Notes: generated from the sequence alone by a model not told the origin. A stretch of DNA of 64,000 nucleotides from Gemmiger sp. An87 (GCF_002159185.1 NZ_NFHD01000001.1:124001-188000), one strand, 5' to 3'; positions 16,476-23,733 are shown, numbered from the stretch's first letter. Program-made: numbers and translations.

Positions 16476-17250
16476 TTGCCAGCACCTCCTTTGCAAGTTC
16501 CAGATAGGCAAGAGAGGCGGGGTTTGCCTGCTCCAGTTCCATGACGCTCATTCCGTAGCTGTTTGCGTCCCCCACCTTGACCGTGTAGGGAATCTGACAG
16601 TTGAAGATGGGGAGCGATTGGAACGCCTTTGTGACCTGACCGTATGTACGGCGATACAGGTTCGTCCGCTTGTTGCATTTGGTGAACAGGATACCGCCGA
16701 TCTCAATGCTGGGATTTAATTTCCGCTTGATTTTCTTGATGGTGTCCACCAACGCTTGCAAACCGGTCAGAGCGAACAGTTCCGGGTCAATCGGGATGAT
16801 TACCTCGTCGGCAGCCGTTAAAGCGTTGATGGTCAACGAGCCAAGAGAGGGGTTGGTGTCCACGATAATGTAATCGTAGGACAGCCTCAGAGGGTTCAGC
16901 AGAGCGGCCAGGTAGTCATTGCTGTCCGGCGTCATCAGCAGATTTGCCTCCGCAACGGTGAGAGATCGGCTGGAAGGGATCAAGTCCACAGAGCCGATTT
17001 TCTGGATGAACTCGTTGGTATCCGGCAGAGATTCGTCCAGAAGCAGATTGGTGATAAGAGTCCCGGTATTATAGGGCGCCTGGGTCGGCAGGACACCGAA
17101 ACTGGTGGTGAGGTTATACTGGGGGTCAAAGTCAACTACCAAGACCTTCTTGCCCATCTCGGCCAGCGCATAGGACAGATTTCGGACCGTGCTGGTCTTG
17201 GCTACCCCACCTTTCTGGTTGGCTACAACAATTATTTTCCCGCTTTCCAT
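16468..17250 (-). CDS. parA: ParA-family partition ATPase
   Basis: A 260-residue ATPase with the deviant Walker A motif KGGVAKTST at residues 13-21. Walker A' follows (VLVVDFDPQYNLT), then the Walker B region IIVDTNPS and the C-terminal specificity region. This is the Soj/ParA type lacking an N-terminal HTH. It works with ParB encoded immediately downstream (eight-base overlap). The start at 17250 overlaps the upstream HTH gene by 19 bases, so regulator, ParA and ParB form one coupled unit. Confidence 0.92.
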   Translation of the reverse strand: MESGKIIVVANQKGGVAKTSTVRNLSYALAEMGKKVLVVDFDPQYNLTTSFGVLPTQAPYNTGTLITNLLLDESLPDTNEFIQKIGSVDLIPSSRSLTVAEANLLMTPDSNDYLAALLNPLRLSYDYIIVDTNPSLGSLTINALTAADEVIIPIDPELFALTGLQALVDTIKKIKRKLNPSIEIGGILFTKCNKRTNLYRRTYGQVTKAFQSLPIFNCQIPYTVKVGDANSYGMSVMELEQANPASLAYLELAKEVLANA

Positions 17251-17807
17251 GATAGAAAACCTCCTATATTTTCGTGGAATTTTTGTGATTTCAAGCGTTT
17301 GTTCAAGTATGCGTCACTGGCCATAAAGTCGATCAGATTGACCTTCGGGATGATAAATGCCGGACCATGTGAAAGAGCTTTTAGCTTTTTCGTTCTGATC
17401 CATTTTGCGACCGTAGATGCCGTGGCGCCTGTTAATTCCGCGGCCTCTCTCGTGGAAACTATGTCGGGAATGTCCCGGAAACTCTCTATGTAGTATTTTC
17501 GCAGTTCCTCCGTTGTCACAGATTCGGGAAGCAGGGGCTTGACTGCGTATGTCCCGCTATATGAGCCGGGGGGAAGTTTGTATTTTTCGGGGTGGATTTC
17601 TCTGCGCTCAAGGTAGCGAACTATGTCTTTCATCTTTATGGTGTAATTCCGGGTCTTTTTCCCACTCTGTACGCAGGGAACCAGACCGGATTGCAGCAGA
17701 TAACGAGCTGTGCGTTTGCTGATATGACAGATAATGCGGAATTGCTCTTTTTGGACTGTTTCTGGGTACTGATTCAGCAAATAGCGATACTTGGATACCT
17801 GTGCCAC
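17232..17807 (-). CDS. Two-HTH DNA-binding protein, paralogue of its upstream neighbour
   Basis: A 191-residue protein with two helix-turn-helix segments: one near the N-terminus (ICHISKRTARYLLQSGLVP) and one at about 125-155 (STREAAELTGATASTVAKWI), the latter of the excisionase/MerR-like type. GTG at 17807 lies eight bases after GGAGG, which is formed by the last codons of the upstream gene; only one base separates them. Its domain order matches the 17809-18339 product, so the two arose by duplication. The pair probably controls ICE transcription or excision from the element's right end. Confidence 0.72.
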   Translation of the reverse strand: MAQVSKYRYLLNQYPETVQKEQFRIICHISKRTARYLLQSGLVPCVQSGKKTRNYTIKMKDIVRYLERREIHPEKYKLPPGSYSGTYAVKPLLPESVTTEELRKYYIESFRDIPDIVSTREAAELTGATASTVAKWIRTKKLKALSHGPAFIIPKVNLIDFMASDAYLNKRLKSQKFHENIGGFLSWKAGK

Positions 17808-17808
17808 A

Positions 17809-18339
17809 TCACTCGCCTCCTTTTTCCTGCCACAGACGCTCAAATGTATCCATCAATTCCTTTTGGAGAGGGGTCTTTCGGCGGATACGGCGGTAATATG
17901 GGCTTATCAGAAAGTCCAGCATAAAATCCTTTGGGACGGTGTACTGCTTTCCAGGCTGGAAAGCCTTCAGAATCCCTGTGCTGATCCACCGCACGATTGC
18001 CGAGGACGAAAAGCCTGTGATCTGCTGAATATCCTTTACGGAAAGCAGGTCTGAGTAGGGAGAGAGGTGTTCGTCATAGAATGTTCTCATAGCACAGATA
18101 TAGGGACTGTCTGCTTCCTGTCTGCACTCACGCCGATAGAGATAGGCAAGAATGTCCGTCAGCTTGATTTTGTGGCTACGGATCAGGTGGTTTTGCTCAA
18201 TGGTGTAGGGAATCTCACCTTGTTGCTCCAAATTGTAGGCGGTCTTGGGACAGATGTGGCAGATCTCGCATAGTTCCCGTTTGGTTACATAGGCGGGATA
18301 CTTTGCGACGATGTCGGGGTAATACTTAGTCAAATCCAT
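17809..18339 (-). CDS. Two-HTH DNA-binding protein at the ICE end
   Basis: A 176-residue protein with an N-terminal HTH (KRELCEICHICPKTAYNLEQ) and a second HTH at about 95-125 (SVKDIQQITGFSSSAIVRWI). It is paralogous to the protein encoded next. It is the first gene of the leftward ICE operon and lies closest to the attachment site, the usual place for regulators of excision and transfer. ATG at 18339 is taken as the start; an in-frame GTG at 18348 is possible, and neither has a strong ribosome site. Confidence 0.7.
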   Translation of the reverse strand: MDLTKYYPDIVAKYPAYVTKRELCEICHICPKTAYNLEQQGEIPYTIEQNHLIRSHKIKLTDILAYLYRRECRQEADSPYICAMRTFYDEHLSPYSDLLSVKDIQQITGFSSSAIVRWISTGILKAFQPGKQYTVPKDFMLDFLISPYYRRIRRKTPLQKELMDTFERLWQEKGGE

Positions 18340-18417
18340 GTGCAGCACTCACTTTCTTGTTCATCTGTCATTGGTAGGTGAGGTACTTCACTGGCGTGTA
18401 AAATATTGGATTTTGAA

Positions 18418-18431
18418 GTGGGTTCAAATAA
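18418..18431 (+). repeat. 14-base direct repeat, copy 1
   Basis: GTGGGTTCAAATAA occurs here and again at 18577-18590, 159 bases apart, both within 300 bases of the attachment site. Repeats of this kind are often arm-type integrase or excisionase sites. Confidence 0.5.
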
Positions 18432-18535
18432 GATCAAGTTGTCTAATCAAAATGGTGATTTGCATTTTCGTGAAATGGTATGGGTGTGAATACCCCCAAT
18501 CTGGCGTCCAGTTCTATCCTTGTTCTATCCTCCGG

Positions 18536-18967
18536 TCATAATTCGGGGCAAAAATGGGAAGAACTCGGAAAGCCCTGTGGGTTCAAATAAAAACGAAAAA
18601 CGGAAGCCAAAATCCGCAGTATACCGCAGCTTTTGGGCTTCCGTTGTGTACTTCCATCTTCGCTTAATTTCCACCAAAAGTCACAAGGGGGAAATGACTC
18701 GAAATTTCGTGTCGGGTAAAACCGACCTAGGGTTCGAATCCCTAACTCTCCGCCAAAAAGCCCGCAGGAAGATTCCTGCGGGCTTTTCCTTTTGTATGCT
18801 TTCGGTTGTTTCTCCTCCGGCTCCTGGGGGAAGGGCAGCAGGACCGGCTCCTGCAAGGGCGTGCGCAGGCACAGCTCCTCGCACTTTTGCTGGGCGGCGA
18901 TCAATTCGCGAATTGCTTTTTCGGTAGCATCAAACAGGGTCAGATACAGTTCTTTATAGTCCGGCAT
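18536..18967 (-). CDS. Small host protein whose frame reads through the att site
   Basis: The N-terminal part (MPDYKELYLTLFDATEKAIR, then a helix ending ..AQQKCEELCLRT) matches a family of about 60-residue helical proteins often annotated near mobile elements in Firmicutes. ATG at 18967 has GAGGTGATTCT before it. Beyond about residue 60 the frame runs through the tRNA terminator hairpin, the antisense of the tRNA-Ser fragment and ICE sequence, so the 143-residue length is partly an accident of the integration. Only the N-terminal half is a credible protein. Confidence 0.5.
   Translation of the reverse strand: MPDYKELYLTLFDATEKAIRELIAAQQKCEELCLRTPLQEPVLLPFPQEPEEKQPKAYKRKSPQESSCGLFGGELGIRTLGRFYPTRNFESFPPCDFWWKLSEDGSTQRKPKSCGILRILASVFRFYLNPQGFPSSSHFCPEL
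18577..18590 (+). repeat. 14-base direct repeat, copy 2
   Basis: An exact copy of the 18418-18431 sequence in the same orientation, 107 bases from the tRNA fragment. Confidence 0.5.
18697..18755 (+). other. 3' fragment of a tRNA-Ser gene: ICE attachment site
   Basis: The T arm is complete (TAGGG-TTCGAAT-CCCTA, 18728-18744). It is followed by the acceptor 3' strand ACTCTCC, a discriminator G and an encoded CCA ending at 18755. A long variable-arm hairpin (GTCGG/CCGAC, 18711-18726) precedes the T arm, which together with discriminator G indicates tRNA-Ser. The upstream sequence does not form a matching anticodon stem, D arm or acceptor 5' strand, so this is not a whole gene. It is best read as the displaced native 3' end left by an ICE inserted in tRNA-Ser; the restored full gene should lie beyond the left edge. 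Confidence 0.75.
18756..18790 (+). terminator. Intrinsic terminator of the tRNA-Ser gene
   Basis: A perfect stem AAAAGCCCGCAGGAA/TTCCTGCGGGCTTTT with a two-base loop begins right after the CCA end of the tRNA fragment. This is the expected native downstream sequence. Confidence 0.85.
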
Positions 18968-18987
18968 AGAATCACCTCGTATTTATC

Positions 18988-19016
18988 AGAATAGGACATA
19001 TAGTCCTAAAAGTCAA
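18988..19016 (-). promoter_or_regulatory. Leftward promoter with palindromic XRE operator
   Basis: On the minus strand TTGACT (19011-19016) and TATTCT (18988-18993) are 17 bases apart and drive the 18967 gene. The spacer holds a perfect inverted repeat, TAGGAC-ATATA-GTCCTA (18992-19008), the kind of site bound by XRE repressors encoded just to the right. Confidence 0.65.
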
Positions 19017-19052
19017 GGGCGCGTTAAGCCCTTTGCTATAGTAGCCTTGGTG

Positions 19053-19262
19053 ATGCATATGAATCTCAGGATTCGTGATCTTCGAGAGGATGCCGACCTG
19101 ACACAAACGCAGGTAGCGCAGATGCTTTTGTGTGACCAGTCGCTCTATTCAAAATACGAGCGGGGGGAACGGGAGCTGCCTCTGGGGCTGGCCATCAAAC
19201 TGGCGGACTTTTACCATGTGTCGCTGGACTATCTGGTCGGCCGAAGCGAAAGTAAACAATAG
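19053..19262 (+). CDS. XRE-family repressor, paralogue 1 of 3
   Basis: A 69-residue single-domain Cro/CI-type HTH protein (IRDLREDADLTQTQVAQMLL, then YSKYERGERELP and a C-terminal helix ending DYLVGR). ATG at 19053 is chosen; ATG at 19059 or TTG at 19047 are possible. No ribosome site is visible. A TATAGT -10 at 19037-19042 is so close that the message could be leaderless. It is followed three bases later by a second paralogue. Confidence 0.82.
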   Translation: MHMNLRIRDLREDADLTQTQVAQMLLCDQSLYSKYERGERELPLGLAIKLADFYHVSLDYLVGRSESKQ

Positions 19263-19265
19263 CCA

Positions 19266-19481
19266 ATGGAACGATATCAAAGAATCCGAGACCTTCGGGA
19301 GGACCGTGACCTGACCCAGGCGCAGGTAGGCTGGGCAATCAATGTGCCCCAGCGGACCTATGCCTATTACGAAAGCGGGCAGCGGATGGTTCCGCCCCAT
19401 GTGCTCTGTGCGTTGGCGGATTTCTATCAGGTGAGCGTGGACTACATTCTGGGCAGGACAGACCGAAAAGAGATGAACTGA
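19266..19481 (+). CDS. XRE-family repressor, paralogue 2 of 3
   Basis: A 71-residue HTH protein (IRDLREDRDLTQAQVGWAIN, then YAYYESGQRMVP and DYILGRTDR). The gene begins three bases after the first paralogue and ends three bases before the third, so the three must be cotranscribed. The recognition helix (VPQRTYAYYE) differs from those of its neighbours (DQSLYSKYE, SQTGYSKYE), suggesting divergent binding specificity. Confidence 0.82.
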   Translation: MERYQRIRDLREDRDLTQAQVGWAINVPQRTYAYYESGQRMVPPHVLCALADFYQVSVDYILGRTDRKEMN

Positions 19482-19484
19482 TGT

Positions 19485-19694
19485 ATGAGATATCGCTTGC
19501 GGGACCTAAGAGAGGATGCTGGCCTGAATCAGACTCAGGTGGCAAAATTTCTGGGAATGTCTCAGACGGGATACTCAAAATACGAGACCGGAGAGAACGA
19601 TATTCCCACACAGGTGCTCATTAAGCTGGCTGGTTTTTATAAGACCAGCACCGATTATATTTTGGGCATCAGCGACCGGAGAGACCCGGTCTGA
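19485..19694 (+). CDS. XRE-family repressor, paralogue 3 of 3
   Basis: A 69-residue HTH protein (RLRDLREDAGLNQTQVAKFL, then YSKYETGENDIP and DYILGISDR). It is the last member of the tandem array and is followed directly by a strong terminator. ATG at 19485 is four bases after the previous stop codon begins to overlap, pointing to translational coupling. Confidence 0.82.
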   Translation: MRYRLRDLREDAGLNQTQVAKFLGMSQTGYSKYETGENDIPTQVLIKLAGFYKTSTDYILGISDRRDPV

Positions 19695-19700
19695 ATAGAA

Positions 19701-19737
19701 AAACAGCGGCACGGAGCCATGCTCCGTGCCGCTGTTT
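19701..19737. terminator. Bidirectional terminator
   Basis: AAACAGCGGCACGGAGC and its exact complement flank a three-base loop (CAT), with A and T runs on the two sides. It separates the rightward XRE genes from the leftward DUF6320 operon. Confidence 0.9.
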
Positions 19738-19751
19738 GCTTATTCCAAAAA

Positions 19752-20456
19752 TCAGAAATGGAACCGGCGGCGCACTTCGCTGCGCAGGCCGGGGCGCAGG
19801 CGCACCACCAGCAGCGGGGCGATCAGGGCCAGGCAGGCGCCGAAGGCGATGAGCGACCAGAAGGGCCGGTAGCTGCCCGAGACGGTGAAGTCGATGAAGA
19901 ATTCCAGCACCAGCAAAAACAGCCCGATGCACAAAATCACCGCCATGAAGGCGCTGAGCAGCGAGGGCTTTTTGCGGAACACCGCGCACAGGGCAAGCGA
20001 CACCGCGCACAGGGCCGCGGTGACGGGCAGCGCAAGGCTCCAGTACCAGCCAAGGCCGCCGGTGAGCAGGGCGATGAGAAGCAGATACAGCGCCAGCGCG
20101 GCACCGTCGATGGCAAGCCGTGCCCACACCGGCAGGCGGCGGGCCAGCAGATGGGGCACGCTCCAGCACCAGAGCAGGGCGGCGGCCCCGGTCACGTAGG
20201 CGGACCAGGGAACGCTGCGGCCCACTAAAATCAGGTTCAGCAGCACGCAGAACACCGAGGCGGACAAAAGCACCGCCGTCACTGCCACCGCCAGCTCCCG
20301 CCGGTCGATGGGGGCCACCTCCTGCCGGATGGCCGGGAAGGGCGGCGGACTGGTACGGTCTACCGGCTGATTCGGATTGTATACGGGCGTGCCGCACAAA
20401 GGGCAGCATCCGGCGGTGGAATCCAGCTCCACCCCGCATTGCACACAATAAGACAT
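19752..20456 (-). CDS. Zinc-ribbon membrane protein (DUF6320-like)
   Basis: A 234-residue protein with an N-terminal zinc ribbon (YCVQCG at 3-8 and CCPLCG at 17-22), a proline-rich linker and six or so hydrophobic helices from about residue 52 to 225. The C-terminus is basic. ATG at 20456 lies seven bases after the acyltransferase stop, with AAGGAG inside that gene's end, so the two are cotranscribed. The match to DUF6320 rests on layout and on the association with acyltransferases in Firmicutes; function is unknown. Confidence 0.72.
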   Translation of the reverse strand: MSYCVQCGVELDSTAGCCPLCGTPVYNPNQPVDRTSPPPFPAIRQEVAPIDRRELAVAVTAVLLSASVFCVLLNLILVGRSVPWSAYVTGAAALLWCWSVPHLLARRLPVWARLAIDGAALALYLLLIALLTGGLGWYWSLALPVTAALCAVSLALCAVFRKKPSLLSAFMAVILCIGLFLLVLEFFIDFTVSGSYRPFWSLIAFGACLALIAPLLVVRLRPGLRSEVRRRFHF

Positions 20457-20463
20457 GGCTCGT

Positions 20464-21744
20464 TTACTCCTTTCGGTTGGAGATGACCTTCACGTGGATG
20501 CCCTCCCGCACCAGATGGCGGAAGAACTCCCGCTCCATATCGGTATCCTTCACGATGCCCGCAAAGGTGATGGTCAGGGTGTCGCCGTAGCTGATGCAGG
20601 CGCAGTTGGACCGGGCCGTGTAGGACTGGCCCAGAATCATCTCCATGCGCTCGATGTGCTCCTCCATGGCGGCGGGCACCTTAAACACGCCGGGGTTGGT
20701 CAGGGTGGTGGAATAGGGCCGGTTACCGATGAGCCGGTAGCTCAGATCCAGCGCCAGATTCTTGATGGGCGAGGGCACCAGCTGCAAAAGCAGATTGTTC
20801 TGCAGCGCCACGTTTCCGGCGATGGTGGCCTGCATCTCCACCCGGTTGATGTGCAGCCGCATGTGATGGTGCACCTGGGCGACGATCTCCGGGAAGGTGT
20901 AGTCGCCCAGCTCCGGGTCGATGGCCGGGCGCACCGTGAGGATGAAGTTGCGCAGGGTGGGCGAGGGGAAGTGGGGCCGCAGGTTGATGGGCACTGCCAG
21001 GGCCACCTGCTTTTCCTTGCGGCGGCCCTCCCGGCGCTGGCGGATCTGGATGGATTCCAGCAGCACCGCCGCCAGATACTCGGTGATGGAGGCCCCGTAG
21101 CCCTTGGCCACCTCCTTGAGCTGGGCCACCGACACAAGGCCCATGGTCACGTTCAGGGTGTAGAAGGGCTCCTTTTCGCCCAGGCAGGCGTAGGCGGGAG
21201 GCTCCCGCATGCCCAGGCACTTGCGGGCGTGGCCGTAGCGGGAATAGGCGTCCTCCTGCTCGGCCGGATCGGGCGGGGCGGTCACGTCCAGCACGCCTCC
21301 CTCGTTGGGGATGTGGTGCCCGCACAGCCGCAGATACACCGCCAGCAGGGTGCGGAAGAAGGTCAGCGCGCCGGAGCCGTCCGCCAGGGCGTGGAACACC
21401 TCCATGGAGATGCGCCGCTCGTAGTAGAAAAAGCGGATCAGCCAGTCCTCGCCCTTGCGGAAGCGCACCGGCTGGCAGGGGTTGGCGATGTCCGGCTGAA
21501 CGAAGGGGCCGGGAGCGTGGTTGGGCTCGAAATAATACCAGAACACTCCCTGCTTGATGCGCACCGCAAAGCCGGGAAAGCGGGGCAGGGTGGTGTCCAC
21601 TGCCTGTTGCAGCAGCACCGGGTCCACCGGCTGGCGCATCAGGGCCGAAAACCGGTAGACGGCGGAATAGTCCTCCCGCTGCAGGGCGGAATACATCAGG
21701 GCGGCGTTGTCCAGCCGGGACCAGCCGCCGGGAAGGGAAGGCAT
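20464..21744 (-). CDS. Condensation-fold acyltransferase (alcohol acetyltransferase-like)
   Basis: A 426-residue soluble protein of the chloramphenicol acetyltransferase/condensation-domain superfamily. The catalytic HxxxDG is at residues 118-123 (HALADG). A later YSTTLTNPG segment fits the structural DFG-type region. Related proteins transfer acyl groups from CoA to alcohols or to polyketide- or wax-type acceptors. ATG at 21744 follows AGAGG eight bases away; an in-frame GTG at 21753 is less well placed. It is the first gene of the leftward pair with the DUF6320 protein and diverges from an esterase gene. The substrate is unknown. Confidence 0.78.
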   Translation of the reverse strand: MPSLPGGWSRLDNAALMYSALQREDYSAVYRFSALMRQPVDPVLLQQAVDTTLPRFPGFAVRIKQGVFWYYFEPNHAPGPFVQPDIANPCQPVRFRKGEDWLIRFFYYERRISMEVFHALADGSGALTFFRTLLAVYLRLCGHHIPNEGGVLDVTAPPDPAEQEDAYSRYGHARKCLGMREPPAYACLGEKEPFYTLNVTMGLVSVAQLKEVAKGYGASITEYLAAVLLESIQIRQRREGRRKEKQVALAVPINLRPHFPSPTLRNFILTVRPAIDPELGDYTFPEIVAQVHHHMRLHINRVEMQATIAGNVALQNNLLLQLVPSPIKNLALDLSYRLIGNRPYSTTLTNPGVFKVPAAMEEHIERMEMILGQSYTARSNCACISYGDTLTITFAGIVKDTDMEREFFRHLVREGIHVKVISNRKE

Positions 21745-21844
21745 GGCATTCACCTCTGAAGAATTGGATTCTTTTTCCTTATTTTACCACGTTTTGGGCA
21801 AAGTGGCGGTAAAATTCTCAGAATGTCCATCAAAAGCTGACGGG

Positions 21845-21856
21845 GTATGGTACAAT
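21845..21856 (+). promoter_or_regulatory. Extended -10 promoter for the esterase operon
   Basis: TGG followed by TACAAT (21851-21856) is an extended -10; no good -35 is seen at 17 bases. It lies 45 bases upstream of the esterase start, in the divergent intergenic region. Confidence 0.45.
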
Positions 21857-21901
21857 AGAAGAAAGGCCGGTAAAAACGATCCCGGCCGGAAAAGAGAATC
21901 T

Positions 21902-22849
21902 ATGCTGAAAATGAATCGACCCGACGCGGAGCAGAGCGCTCTGTCGCTGGAAAAACGCTTTGAAACCACCCTGACCGCGGCGCTGAAGGCCATCCATTCC
22001 GCCACCTCGCCGGATTCCACCACCCCGGAGGATCTGGAGCGGCAGCGCAAGGGCCAGGAGCTGCTGGGCCGCATGGTCACCCCCATGCTGGGCATGCGCT
22101 GGGAGCCCTTTGCAATCGGCGGCATGCCCGCCGCCTGGGTGCGCCCTGAGCAGGGCGAACACCCCCGCAAAATCGTGCTGTACTGCCACGGTGGCGGCTA
22201 CACCACCGGCAACCTGGGCTACGCCCGGCCGCTGGCGGCAAAGCTGGCCCAGGGCACCGGCTGCCCGGTGCTGGCCTTCGAGTACCGGCTGGCCCCCGAG
22301 CATCCCTACCCGGCGGCCTTGAAGGATGCGGAAAAGGCATGGAACTACCTGATGCACCAGGGCTATGGCGCGGCTGACGTGGTGCTGGCGGGCGATTCCG
22401 CCGGCGGCAACATGGCGCTGGAGCTGGTGATGCGGCTGCGGGCAGAGGGCCGCAAGCTGCCGGGCCAGCTGGTGCTGTTCTCCCCCTGGACGGACATGAC
22501 CGCCACCAGCGAGACCTATGAAACCCGGGGCGAGACCGACCCCATGCTCACCAAAAACTACATCTGCGCGGTGCGCCAGGCCTACGCCCCCGGGGCGGAC
22601 TGGTCCAGGTGGGAATATTCGCCCCTGTACGGCGATTTCACCGCCTTCCCGCCCACGCTGATCCAGGTGGGCGACAACGAAATCCTTCTGGAGGACTCGC
22701 TGGGCCTGCGCCGGGCCATGCAGGAGCAGGGCGTTCTGTGCAGGCTGGAGCAGTGGCCGGGCATGTGGCATGTGTTCCAGATGTTCCCCATCAAGAAGGC
22801 GGCGGAGGCCATGGAAAGCGCCTGCCGCTTCATTCGGGAAGAAAAATAA
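21902..22849 (+). CDS. Alpha/beta hydrolase, hormone-sensitive-lipase type esterase
   Basis: A 315-residue esterase of family IV. The oxyanion motif HGGGY is at residues 96-100 and the nucleophile motif GDSAGGN at 164-170 (Ser166). A likely acidic residue is Asp258 (VGDNE) and the catalytic His is 290 (WHVF). It should hydrolyse short-chain esters in the cytoplasm. ATG at 21902 (MLKMNRPD) fits the family length; upstream in-frame sequence is not conserved. It diverges from an acyltransferase gene and precedes a metallo-beta-lactamase-fold gene by 32 bases, suggesting an ester or acyl-metabolism cluster. Confidence 0.88.
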   Translation: MLKMNRPDAEQSALSLEKRFETTLTAALKAIHSATSPDSTTPEDLERQRKGQELLGRMVTPMLGMRWEPFAIGGMPAAWVRPEQGEHPRKIVLYCHGGGYTTGNLGYARPLAAKLAQGTGCPVLAFEYRLAPEHPYPAALKDAEKAWNYLMHQGYGAADVVLAGDSAGGNMALELVMRLRAEGRKLPGQLVLFSPWTDMTATSETYETRGETDPMLTKNYICAVRQAYAPGADWSRWEYSPLYGDFTAFPPTLIQVGDNEILLEDSLGLRRAMQEQGVLCRLEQWPGMWHVFQMFPIKKAAEAMESACRFIREEK

Positions 22850-22881
22850 AAGAACAGGCATACGAGGAGAGGGAAAGACCA

Positions 22882-23682
22882 ATGGAAAAGATCACTGTTT
22901 TGGGCACCGGCTACGCCATGGCCCTGCGCTGCTACAACACCTGCTTTGCCCTGCACCAGGGTGACGAGGTGCTGCTGGTGGACGCGGGCGGCGGCAACGG
23001 CATTCTGGTGCAGCTGCAGAAGGCGGGCATCGACCCGGCGGATATTCACCATCTGATTGTGACCCACGCCCACACCGATCACATTCTGGGCGTGGTGTGG
23101 GTGATCCGCAAGATCGCCACCCTGATGCTGGACGGCAAATATGAGGGCCAGTTCCACATCTGGTGTCACAAGGGCCTGCCCGAGACCATCGAGACGCTGG
23201 TGCGGCTGACCGTGCAGGGCAAATTCGCCAAGCTGATCGGCGACCGCATCCTGCTGCACGGCGTGACCGACGGCGAGCAGGCGGACATTCTGGGCCACAC
23301 CGTGACCTTCTTTGACATCCACTCCACCAAGATGGAGCAGTACGGCTTCACCGCCGAGAAGGACAGCAAAAAGCTCACCTGCCTGGGCGACGAGCCCTAC
23401 AACCCCCTGTGCGAGAGCTATGTGAAGGGCAGCGACTGGCTGCTGTGCGAGGCCTTCTGCCTGTACGGCGACCGGGAGAAGTTCAAGCCCTATGAAAAGC
23501 ACCACAGCACCGTGAAGGAGGCCTGCGAGCTGGCTGCCCAGCTGGCGGTGCCCCATCTGGTGCTCTGGCACACCGAGGACAAGACCTACGAGGACCGCCA
23601 GCGGCTGTACACCGCCGAGGGCAGGGAGTATTACCAGGGCGATCTGCATGTGCCCTATGATCTGGACGTGATCGCGCTGTGA
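22882..23682 (+). CDS. Metallo-beta-lactamase-fold hydrolase (RNase Z-like)
   Basis: A 266-residue protein with the binuclear zinc motif THAHTDH at residues 61-67 and a further metal-ligand region LWHTED near the C-terminus. Length and layout match RNase Z/ElaC-like or arylsulfatase-like members of the superfamily, but without the tRNA-processing exosite features being obvious. It follows the esterase in the same operon and precedes a small helical protein. The substrate cannot be set from sequence; tRNA 3'-end processing is one option. Confidence 0.78.
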   Translation: MEKITVLGTGYAMALRCYNTCFALHQGDEVLLVDAGGGNGILVQLQKAGIDPADIHHLIVTHAHTDHILGVVWVIRKIATLMLDGKYEGQFHIWCHKGLPETIETLVRLTVQGKFAKLIGDRILLHGVTDGEQADILGHTVTFFDIHSTKMEQYGFTAEKDSKKLTCLGDEPYNPLCESYVKGSDWLLCEAFCLYGDREKFKPYEKHHSTVKEACELAAQLAVPHLVLWHTEDKTYEDRQRLYTAEGREYYQGDLHVPYDLDVIAL

Positions 23683-23733
23683 GTGAAAACGGCGCGCAGC
23701 AATAACGAAGCAAGCGAAAGGCAGGGATCGAGC

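Larger units (their letters stand above)
18340..18696. other. ICE terminal non-coding region
   Basis: This stretch carries the leftward promoter region of the HTH operon and the end of the element. It is AT-richer than either flank. It contains a 14-base direct repeat and an inverted repeat with a CGGAAGCC..GGCTTCCG stem at 18601-18642. No convincing ICE gene is seen; the only frame crossing part of it is the read-through portion of the small gene ending at 18536. Confidence 0.5.

Noticed and set aside
16274-16678. 134-residue minus-strand frame across the parA/parB junction
   Set aside because: It overlaps two certain genes in another frame, has no recognisable family and no ribosome site, unlike the nested tnpV.
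18697-18755. A functional tRNA-Ser gene
   Set aside because: Only the 3' part folds; the acceptor 5' strand (expected GGAGAGT), D arm and a pairing anticodon stem are missing upstream.
20455-21759. 434-residue plus-strand frame opposite the acyltransferase
   Set aside because: No domain and biased composition; the HxxxDG acyltransferase on the minus strand explains the DNA.
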